A DNA stretch of 64,000 nt from Sphagnum compactum (lineage: Eukaryota; Bryophyta; Sphagnopsida; Sphagnales): positions 14,566,271-14,630,270 of the forward strand of contig OZ234499.1 of assembly GCA_965153455.1 (NCBI GenBank), written 5' to 3'. Below, one piece after another: positions 54,735-64,000 of the stretch. Under the pieces are notes generated by a model. The model was given only the letters and a program-made list of their open reading frames with translations. It was not told where the DNA came from and ran no database searches. The translations under genes were made by a program, and so were the position numbers. Within the stretch, counting starts at the first letter, position 1, and each line of letters opens with the position of its first letter.

Positions 54735-54870
54735 GTGACTTATCTATCACAACCCACCCACTGGCTTCATTAGATCCCTACAGTGGGTAACCATAGCCAC
54801 TAGCCTACATGCTGAGTTTCTGTCACGAGTCCAGAAGCAACAAGAAGACTCAGGCATGATATTGGCTGGC
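54735..54870. repeat. Diverged duplicate, copy 2
   Basis: Contains CCCACTGGCTTCATTAGATC, GCTGAGTTTCTGTCAC and GAAGACTCAGGCATGATATT, matching copy 1 at 54036-54240. The two copies are about 700 bp apart and not adjacent. Confidence 0.7.
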
Positions 54871-55499
54871 AACTAACACCAAAGAAGGGGGGAAAACCTA
54901 GGGGAAAGAACAGGACAAAAAAGAAAAATAATACAGTACACACGACAATAAGAAGAAAAAACACAGAATAACAGACAAAAGAGAAATGAGGACCAAGTGA
55001 GTTTCAAAAAGCTCCCTGATCACAAGACTCTATACAAAACCATTCAAAAGACTCCAAATGCTGAAATTCCAAAAGGAAATTTCTCTGTATTATGCAACCC
55101 TCTAGTCCCCTTTAACAGCATCTTTAGAGGGCAGCCTTTTTTTCCTTCAGAAGGATGATAAGGCTGACATCTGAAAAACAAAGAAAGCTTTAGAACTACA
55201 AAGCCTTAAGAACCTGTAAAACTGACTTATTGATAGTGCCCAACATTGCAATAATCGAGACAGAAGAATGAACATGAGGCATACATATCATGTCAATACT
55301 CAAATACTCTGGTTCACAAAGTTTGTGAAAGATATCACAGGATCTACCTTGAGGACAGGAAATCAAATTCAGCAAAGGCCTGGAAATGCCATAGAAGGTG
55401 GGAAAATCATCAGACTACAAGAAAGAACAAGAAAAGTGCTTCTCTGTTGGGCATTGTCCGAAAGTCCCCTTTAGCACTAGAGCTACTGGATCCATCTTT

Positions 55500-55912
55500 T
55501 CAAGGCAGATATTCTGCAACAATCCTTAAAAGTCCCTGGGTTCCCAGGATGATCGATTGATGGATCGATCACAGAGACACTCCATTGTAGCTGAGTTGGC
55601 TTCATAGATAAGCATGTACAACATAGCAGGATGCAACACTTGCAAGGTAATACCCGGAGTTCTATTGCCTTCAATGGCTACAAATCTGAGCGCTAAATTA
55701 AACATACCTGAAGAGACGGCCCACAGGACGAAGAAACACAGCACGATGACGAAAGGAATGGTGTGCATGCACAACTCAGGACGGGTTAGGGGACGCGACG
55801 AGCTCCTATCTTTGGCGCTTACTTGGGAACCGAACCTGGACCGAATGTCTATGCCCGCCAAGCCAGCGGCCACAATTCTCTGCAGCGACATCTCCCTGTC
55901 TCCTTCCGTCAT
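55500..55912 (-). CDS. Candidate small single-pass membrane protein, 72 residues, unidentified
   Basis: Exon 55912-55708 ends at a textbook donor (TCTTCAG|GTATGT). The nearest strong acceptor in phase (ATTGTTGCAG|AATATC) gives a second coding exon 55513-55500 of four codons and TGA. The product is 72 residues: a basic and polar front half (IVAAGLAGIDIRSRFGSQVS, then KDRSSSRPLTRP), one hydrophobic span near the end (about 50-68, HTIPFVIVLCFFVLWAVSS) and the tail EYLP. This is the shape of a tail-anchored protein with the front half in the cytosol. I do not recognise the family. The start is the first in-frame ATG; GACGGAAGGAGACAGGGAG follows. It could also be the first exon of a larger membrane protein if a different acceptor is used. 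Confidence 0.45.
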
Positions 55913-57436
55913 ATTCTCCGTTACAAACCCTAGCAGAGAATACAAAAGAAGAAGGGAAAAAAACACAAAACAACTTCCTCGTCTTCCTGTCAAGAGTGGC
56001 GGCTCTCACTCGGTCTTTCTCGTTTGACAACACTTATCCGATGATTGTTTTTCCAAATGCCGATTTCAGCTCACTGCTTGGAGAACAATGATTGAGGACG
56101 ACGAAGGTTGTCCCAAGTTGGTGAGATCGAACGACGAGACGACGGCAGCTTACTTTTTCTACTTCAGATCGACTTCACCACCTTGCTACCTACCCGCTTC
56201 CACTTTCTCAACTCCAATCCTTTCTTGCATGCCTGTGTTTTTATTTCTCATCACTGACTTTGGAAGCTACGCGAGGCTGAAGAAGTGATTGCGAGCAGCT
56301 CTCGTCACTTCCTCCTTTTGCGATGGTGAGAGCGTTGCGCCTGCGCTCTTTCTCCCAACGCGTTGGATGCTGCTCTGCGCATGACACTAATGAGAGAAGC
56401 CAAAGAAATCCCAAATTTGACTAAAGTTACAAAAATGCACAAAATAGGTACACACAAAACCTAAATTCCTAAAAGAAAGTTGGTAAATAATTGATACCTA
56501 AGACATGATGCCTTTTTCGTGTAGCTCTAGGGTAAAGCTCTAGGTCACGGGCAAAAAAAAACAGCTAAACTTAAACATTTAATTTTATTATCCAGAGTGA
56601 CATACTGAGCACCGGTCGAGATGCTCTCAGATATCTTTTTTTTTTCAAAAACTCCCTGTGATACTTGTGAAAAATATGATTTCGACCTATACAAAGGATT
56701 TTTCAAGGAAAAAAAAAAGACCCAAATTCGCCAGACTTTGAAGGAAACAAATTTCAAATTGCCAGACTTTTCTGATAAGTTCCAGTTGGTAGCCAAGAAT
56801 ATAGAAAGATTCTGTTTTTTTTTCCCTACATTCATTTCTAGTATTATAGCCATATTTGGCTAAACTATTTTCTGAGTGATCATCACATTGGCAGCTGCAT
56901 CACAAAATCCTTAAAAGAAATCCATAGTCCCACCTAAGAAAAAGCCTTTTAAATGTACTTGAATAAAACATCCTAATCACTCGGGGAAAATTCCTATTGT
57001 GCGTGGAGGGTAACCTTATATCCATGAATATCCCTCTTCGAAAAGAGGAGAGATATTATGCCTACTCCTTAAGAGTGGGAACAAACTTATGCCTACTTAT
57101 AGGTGTAAGATCCCTCCACTCTTGAGGTTCTTAGGTGCACGAACCCACCTCCTCTACCTCATACTTCCGCCACCAAACCCTAACCCTAGCCGTCACCAAA
57201 CCTTAACCCTAGTCCTCGCCAAGCCCTAAGTAGCCTCCATTTCCAAACCCTAACCTATGACCCACCTCCTCTACCTCACGGTCTATCTATATTTTTAAGT
57301 TGATGATAACTTTTGCATCATGCTTTATAATTGTAAAAGCTTTTTATATAATGGGTGGAGGAGGACTTTCCCAAAACATGAGGCCAAACTCGCCTCGTCC
57401 TAGGCCCCTTATTTTGAAAAATGCCTCAACTTGGGG
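55913..57436. other. Promoter side of the small membrane gene, then AT-rich spacer
   Basis: 55913-56390 is relatively GC-rich and likely promoter or leader; a 66-codon plus frame at 56088 has no similarity. From 56400 the DNA becomes AT-rich, with a MITE remnant at 56590 and ACCCTAACCCTAG telomere-like phrases at 57175-57260. Confidence 0.4.
56590..56626. mobile_element. Right-end remnant of the GAGCATCTCC MITE family
   Basis: CATACTGAGCACC is followed by GGTCGAGATGCTC. The complement of the last 20 bases reads GAGCATCTCGACCGGTGCTC, matching the TIRs at 42979 and 44358 apart from an inserted base or two. The preceding AGAGTGACATACTGAGCACC parallels CGGTCACATATTGAGCACC in copy 2. No matching left end was found. 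Confidence 0.65.
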
Positions 57437-57476
57437 GCCTTACCCTACACAAAACTGGTTATGTGTAGGGTAAGGC
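57437..57476. repeat. Perfect 15-bp inverted repeat
   Basis: GCCTTACCCTACACA (57437-57451) and TGTGTAGGGTAAGGC (57462-57476) pair perfectly around a 10-nt loop. Intergenic; no neighbour within 1.5 kb. Confidence 0.85.
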
Positions 57477-57479
57477 ACC

Positions 57480-60400
57480 CATGTGAGAGGTTGAAGAGGT
57501 TTGAGCCCCCTTATATGTTGGGACCCTTCCCCTTTATAATAATAGTGTTTTTGATTAGCTTTTGAGAAAGAAGGGTGGTGTTAAGGTAATGGAGTGTAAA
57601 TCACTATGTCAAGCTGGTTGAGTTCATTATTGATGATGGAACCCTTGCACAAACTCCATTAAACAAAGCACCCAACAAGGAAAGGACCGAAGTCCGAGCC
57701 AAAAGAACAGAACCCGAAGGGGCTCACATTATTGCAGTTTGTGAACATAATGAGCTTATGGAGCTCCTCTGCAATCAAACTTTGAAGTTGCGGGAGTCCT
57801 GGAGAACTCCCAAGTCCCCATTTCGGGAGTGTGAGTGTCATCCTTCAGAGGAGATAAGTAGTGTGTGTCAAATAACAATGGAAAATTTTTCAAAATTTTT
57901 TTTTGGGGGGAGGGGGGTGTTTTGATTTCCTAGAATTGATGGTTGGCACAAGTATGCAAAAGTGAAGGGAATAAAAAAAAAAGGTCATCTCAATAATCTT
58001 CAATAATTCTTCTCTTTTGGTTTGAGTTACTTTCCAAGGTTTCATGTCACATGTAAATGTTGTTTGTTTGTTTGTTTGTGTGTTTGTTTGTTTGTGGGAG
58101 AATATTCATTTTTTACATGGGATCAACATTTGCAATTTGTATGAAAAAATTTGTCCTTGGATGGAACAATGTCAAGTATAATGAGAAAAGTTTGAATGAA
58201 CCAAAAGGGAATGATGTGTTTACTCATGTGATACTTAGTGCAGTATATTTTCAGTTTCAGTGGTAAAATAAATTATTTTTGGAAATGCCAAATTCTTTGA
58301 AAAAATTATCTACTTGAATTGTCAAAATTTAAGGAAAATTACAAATGAGGGAAGATTTTATTTTTTAAATTGGTCTCATTATGTTAGAGTTTTAGACCCA
58401 AGAACCTTAGTATGAAAGAAGCTGCCTATATGTATCACCAAAATTCAATTAAAAATAATAATTGTCATAGTGGATTTTTGAAACATTAAATAATTATTCA
58501 GCACCCTAAATGTTTTTAGGGTTTAGGTGCTGAACCCTAAAAGGTACTATAATAATTGAAAACCAGCTTATCAACTTACATTGAAGCAAATACCATCATG
58601 AATGACATCATGTGTCCCAATTAGTGATTTTTTCCAACAATTTTTGACAATTATTGAAAATCAATTAAAATTTGGATAAATATGTTGTTTTAGTGTAAAT
58701 TCAACTATATTGCCATTTTTTTTGTGGAAAATTCACCAATTTTTTGATATCACAAATTTTTTTTTAAAAAAAAACCGTGGTCCCAATATATGTTAGTGTT
58801 GGAAGCACAACCAAAAAAAACCTTATTTAGTCAACGGAAATATTGAAAATGCAACAAATTACTAAGTCTTGTTGGACACATGTGGAATGTCAAGTTGGAC
58901 GCATATAGTGATGGTCAAAGTGGTTATGGTGAATAAAACATTGGAAGTGACAAAATTAGTTGTGAATCAAACATTAGTGCTTACATTGATATGAGGGATG
59001 GTGTGAATGTTCAAATACAATCGATGGTGTCTTATAAAAGATCTTATATGTTTTGGTGCAATCATTTTCAATGATGTCTTTAATCTATTATTCCATGCAT
59101 CAATCACTAAATTGTTTGTGTTTCATGCCTCATTTGAATATAGGAAAATAAAGCATGAGTTATAGGAGAATGAAGGAAAGACATGATTTTCAAATGATGT
59201 GAAAAGAGGACAAAATACGAAGAGGTCTAATGATAGCCATGCATGAACATGAACGTGGAACACTTGATGTTGCACCAAAGGGAAAGAAGATCAAAGTACA
59301 CATAATGGAGAGGAACATATTGAGTAGAAAAATAAAAAGAAGAAGAAAAAGGGACTTGGAGATGTTGAACACAACTAAACTACTTACCATCATCCACAAT
59401 GGGGAGACAATTAGATGGGGAGGTTAAAAGTAAATAAGAAGAAGAAGAAAGGGGAGCAAAGCAAAGAGGACATTGAGATGCAATACACCCTCGAGGAAAA
59501 TTGCTAGTTCTAAGAAAAGAGAAAAAAAATTAGTTGTCTTCTATGACTTTTATCTTTGGAGTTATTTTTTTTGTTTAAAGATTGTTGAAACATCCAAGTG
59601 TTGCAACAAACATATGATAATATTTATGGGATCAAGTAACCTCTTAAGCTTAAAGCCATCATCTCAAGGCACCTTTCACACTCAAGTGCACTAATGTTGT
59701 GTTGGAGATGTTGTTCAAGTGTCAAAGATTTGAACAAGCATATGGTTGCATATTGTGGTATTGATTAAGTGAGACTTGTCTAATTGTGAAGACAAAAGCT
59801 TGGGAAAGGATGAGACTTCATTAGATTTTTCACATTCAACACCATTGTAACATTGGTCCATAGTATGCAATGAAGTGCTTATGTATGGAGTACTTATGAA
59901 TGTGTATGTGGCCCCTTGAGCAACCTCGTGCTCATTATTTGGAACAATAATCAAATCTTGTTTTTTTCACTTACATGAATGTTAATGTGTTTGAAAATCT
60001 TGTTGTGATTTTTTTTCTATCTTCCATTCATTATTAGGGAAAATGTTGAACATTAGCAATATGTGCCAAACTATAAACATAATTAAATTAGGAAAAGACG
60101 AATTAGACTTGTTTATTTGACCTTTTAATTTACTATCTTACTACATTATAAAAGGATACTATATTTATTAAAAGGTGAAATAATTGTTTAGTATAGGTTA
60201 ATATAGTAGGTGAAGAAATAGTTTAATATAGGTTAATTTTTATGTAGTGATAAAATATATGATGTGGCCATTGTTTTGCACCACAACTTTTCATTGTATG
60301 TATGTGTGATTTAATTAAATTTGTGTGACATATATTTTTACACGCATGCCCAAACATGTTAATATGTACCAAAGCAATTATGACCAATTTTGGGTGGGTA

Positions 60401-61555
60401 CGTTGCTTTTAATATATCCTCAAGTAAGGATATTTAATTTATTTAATTTATTTACCCATTGGATAAGTGTAAAGTGGCATTCCAAAATTTCCATCAAGTT
60501 AGGGTTCAAGTATACAAAAATAATTTTTTGGGTAAATGGGTAATGTATAGGTAACCCCTTTCATATGCACCTTTTGAAGGTAAAAATTAATTATGTATTT
60601 CTAAATTTAATATTAAAAATGAAGAAAAAAATGTCCACATTTTGCAACTTAAAAAAAAAAATCTAGAGGCTAAATCAAATGTCAAAATACAAGAATAAAA
60701 GTGATTGAGTCATTCTTGACTAATATGTGCACTATTGCCATATATTAGTTGTTCTCAATTTTATCCATATGGTTTGCCCAAAGTTCTCATTATATAATTG
60801 GGCAAAAAGGGAGGCATTACATCTTCACATTAAATTTTTTTTTGAAGGGGTTTCCATAGTTTCAATTTTGAGGAGGGGGTTGATTTGTTTTTGTTGATAG
60901 GCCAATCAAAACATTTCATTGCAAAAACAACCCAATCTAGTCTAATATAACTTTAACAAAGTTTAGGGTTTAAGTCACACTTCCCCATTTTATTTTACCC
61001 AAATGCCCAAACATATATGGCTCTAGGGATGGATATTTCCACCCCATGTTTGCTTGTAGTCATTGTTTAATATTTCATGTTTTAAGTGGTAATTTAAGTT
61101 GGTGTTAACTTTTTTGGATTTACTTACATACCAACATTCATAATATATTATATTTAAAACAATTTTATCTAATGTTTTGCTACTTAAAAAATTTCAAAAT
61201 ATTTGAAAATGACATTTTTTTGGGAATATATATATATATATATATATAAACATAATAATATAATGGATCTTTTACATAATTTAAAAGATTGTTTTAAACA
61301 TTTTTTCAAAATAAATTTCAATAATATTCCAAATTAATTAGTCACCTAATGGGGCATTGATTGGCTCCTATTAGCATGGTTGAACCCATGTACTTGAATT
61401 GTTTAAGCTTACATGGCATCAAAACCAATCAAAAAAACTAAAAATACACATTAGTTTTGATATATTGTTATTTGATAAGATTTTTCTTTTTGAGATGAAA
61501 CGAGACTTTGTAAAATTTGTTCAAAACGAATCAAGAACACATCGATAATGATTAT
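57480..61555. other. AT-rich gene desert
   Basis: No gene recognised. Includes a GTTT microsatellite (about 58060-58095), a G run (57904-57918), an (AT)n tract (61226-61248) and short unassigned frames near 59.2-59.7 kb. Likely decayed repeats. Confidence 0.5.
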
Positions 61556-64000
61556 TGTCAACAACTTTAGCAAGTTGGAAGGATCAAGCAATTATGTAGT
61601 TTGGAAGTTCAAAATAAAAACCATTTGGATGAAAATAGGTCTTTGGGAGCTTGTCAATCCAAAAATTTGCCAAGACCTAGGAATAGAAATTGTCAATATG
61701 ATGGTGAATAAAAGATAGCCAAATGATAGGCTAAAACAACAATTGAAAACAAGATTTTGGTAATAACAACATGGACAAAATGTAAGTATAAGGGCTTGTG
61801 ATCATTTTAACAACAAGCAAAGATGATTTGAATCCGTTCATATCCAACATGGAAGATCCACATGCTTGTTAAAAAGAGCTTCAAAAGTTGTTTGAACACA
61901 CAACACAACTCAAAGTCTACTTATGAGTAACAAATTGTGATCAATCAAAATGGAAGAAGGATCTTTTGTTTCCAAATTTTTAAATAAAATCAAAGAAAAG
62001 ATCATCCAAATTGTTAACATTAGCAAAAAAATTGAATATGTATGACTTGTACCAATCACATTGACTATTGCATTACTGAATTATTACAATGTATTCCATT
62101 TTGGTGACATGGATCAATGAAATGCCTAATTTCAACAAATTATCAACAAAATTTCTTTTGGAGAAACAAAGACATGAAAGTTGCAAATTGTTTCATTAGA
62201 CAAGTGAAACATTATTTAACAAGGGGAATTGCAAACTTGTTGAGGGGTGAGGGGTTCTTGATTAAAGAGGAAGATACCTAGGCGATTGTAGAAGTTCTTG
62301 ACTAGGGAAGGGACCCTTTAATCAAGACCAAATAGGTGGTCAAACAACTAACCCAAATAAAATTTTGTGACACCCCAAAAACTACAATTATTGTAATAAC
62401 TTTGGACATTGTGGGAAAGTTTTTTTTTTCAAGAAGAATACATTTACAAGTCATATACACAAAATTAAAAAAAACAAGGACATTGATGATGACAATGATA
62501 AATAATTCAAAAGAAATTTGACATCACCATGATCACAACATATTCATGAGAAAAATACCATTTGGCATCCTTATTCAAAAGTAACATTGTGTGTGATTAG
62601 TGATAAGGGAAAATTTGCAAACATAAAAAATATAAAGCATGATAGATATCAAATTTGTTGGTAGTTACACCCATAAGGTGCATAAGGAGGGCAACCTTGT
62701 TTATCATGACAAAATAAAGGTTATAAGTAACATTCTTAATGTGTTTGGTCTAAGAAAAACTCTTTCATCAATAGGAGCTTTTGTAGACATGGGTTGCCTT
62801 GTAATGTTTAACAGAAGTTGATATTGTCCATCATGTGATCAATAAATATGTCCCCACAAAAAGTTTTAGAGTTTGGTCATAAAAATGTTATGAATGTACA
62901 ATGGATTACATAGACCATAAATATCGATACTGCACAAGGTTCAATCTACAACATGAATACTCTTTCATGTGAACAATTGTCAAACATGGAATTATGGCAC
63001 AAAACCATGGGGCACATTGGGTTTCAAGGACTTCATGAACTATCCAAGGTTAGGATATTAAAGGCAAGGTGAGTGCAAGGATAAAAGTAGGTAAAGTAGT
63101 AAATCATTTATTTGTGGTTTATTAAAGATGATCATGATGTAATACCACACCTTTGCATTGCATGCTCCGTGGCAATGGCCTACATACTATCATTGCTAAA
63201 TTTTGTGGTGAATGTGTGCTTGGCAAACAACACAAAAAAGTTGTGCCAAGGAAAAACACAACCAAGGCATCAAAACAAAACATGCACATTCACATTGATT
63301 CAAGTGTGGATCATTTAAACATATTTAACTAGGAAGATCAAGGTATTTCATCACTTTCACACATGACTTTTCCAATTAAACATGGATATTATTTGTATCT
63401 CTTTAAAATTTGGAGGTTGAAAACAAGATAAAAGAAGTTGGGAAGGCCATTTAGATAATTCTTAAATAATTTTAAGCACCTAATATGACAACACGAAATT
63501 GGTCAAATATTATTGAGTCAATGTTGAATAAAAATGCTTAAGCTATGTTCTTACATTGTTTTGTAATGCTAACAAACACTTGTCATGGTTTGAAAACGTT
63601 TTGATGTCATGGATAAAAAACGTTTATATTCGTTGGATTACTTTCAAACTCATTCAAATGTTTTAAATTGATATATTAAAATGGGTGCATAACAATACAA
63701 CACACATTTTCAAAATTAACTTTATGTATTAAACTTGCAATCATGTAAAAAAAATAAATTGTTTTAGTAATGTTGGCTCCTTTTACCATCACTTGATCTT
63801 GGAGTTCTTGAAAATTTCAAAACATTGAAAAAATGAATAAAACAAATAAGGATATTGTAGGACTTGACAATGATAGGGGAGGAGAGTTTCTTTCAATGAT
63901 ATTCAACATTTTTTTTGGAAATTGAAGGAATCGTGTAACATTTCACCACAACATACATGCCACATTAGAATGATGCAATAGAATGAAAGAACTAAACAAT
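61556..64000 (+). pseudogene. Decayed Ty1/copia gag-protease-integrase region, continues past the window
   Basis: In broken plus frames, in canonical copia order: a gag start NNFSKLEGSSNYVVWKFKIK (about 61560), a zinc-knuckle-like NYCNNFGHCGK (about 62382), a protease/pre-integrase phrase IKVISNILNVFGLRKTLSS (about 62720), ELWHKTMGHIGFQGLHELS (about 62990), CVLGKQHKK (about 63213), an integrase-core start FITFTHDFSN (about 63340) and DNDRGGEFLS (about 63867). Many stops and frameshifts make it non-functional. The integrase ends at the window edge, so RT and RNase H should follow beyond 64000. No left LTR was identified before 61556. It is a different copy from the RT fragment at 38030. Confidence 0.85.

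Larger units (their letters stand above)
52063..55499. other. Unassigned region between two minus-strand genes
   Basis: 52063-52200 is probably leader and promoter of the folate-receptor-like gene. Open frames at 52173-52532 (minus), 52251-52496 (plus) and 53483-53689 (minus) have no recognisable similarity and lack supporting splice structure. Two related segments lie at 54036-54240 and 54735-54870. Composition is like introns or UTRs rather than the AT-rich deserts, so part may be 3' UTR or an unrecognised transcript. Confidence 0.35.

Noticed and set aside
55526-55993. 155-codon frame with a signal-peptide-like start
   Set aside because: The frame opens with TTG, not ATG, and reads through the GTATGT donor at 55707. 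The first ATG is at 55912.

Overview
The window is nuclear DNA of a land plant. Its genes are split by many short GT-AG introns, it has TTTAGGG-type interstitial telomeric motifs, its proteins match plant families (UGPase, PTC7-type PP2C, an AGD14-type ArfGAP, LC8, a folate-receptor-like protein), and its long AT-rich spacers hold decayed Ty1/copia copies. A non-flowering plant (bryophyte or lycophyte) is possible, but that is only an impression and I cannot name the species.

Layout. 1-3.3 kb: 5' half of UDP-glucose pyrophosphorylase on the minus strand; the gene runs off the left edge. 3.3-6.7 kb: spacer with homopolymers and a fresh 98-bp duplication. 6.7-10.2 kb: PTC7-like protein phosphatase 2C (minus). 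10.2-19.2 kb: GC-rich gene-start region, a 3-copy tandem repeat, then AT-rich DNA. 19.2-24.1 kb: complete 13-exon AGD14-like ArfGAP (minus), with its 5' leader to about 25 kb. 25.1-25.5 kb: a block of direct and inverted repeats. 25.6-44.9 kb: a roughly 19-kb gene desert with telomere-like repeats, minisatellites, a dead copia RT/RNase H fragment and two TIR elements resembling PIF/Harbinger MITEs. 45-48.1 kb: LC8 dynein light chain (plus). 48.9 kb: a near-perfect hairpin. 49.7-52.1 kb: folate-receptor-like membrane protein (minus). 55.5-55.9 kb: candidate 72-residue one-pass membrane protein (minus). 56.5-64 kb: AT-rich desert ending in a second decayed copia element that continues past the right edge.

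Exon structures were built by hand. I chose splice sites so that reading phase and family similarity agree across every junction, and the AGD14-like, LC8 and folate-receptor-like CDSs each close to an exact multiple of three. The genes are unrelated housekeeping or trafficking functions and show no operon-like or pathway grouping. I found no undescribed multi-gene system. The strongest non-genic signals are the 48.9-kb hairpin, the MITE family with TTA/TAA-like target duplications, the repeat block upstream of the ArfGAP gene, and two apparent GC-AG introns.
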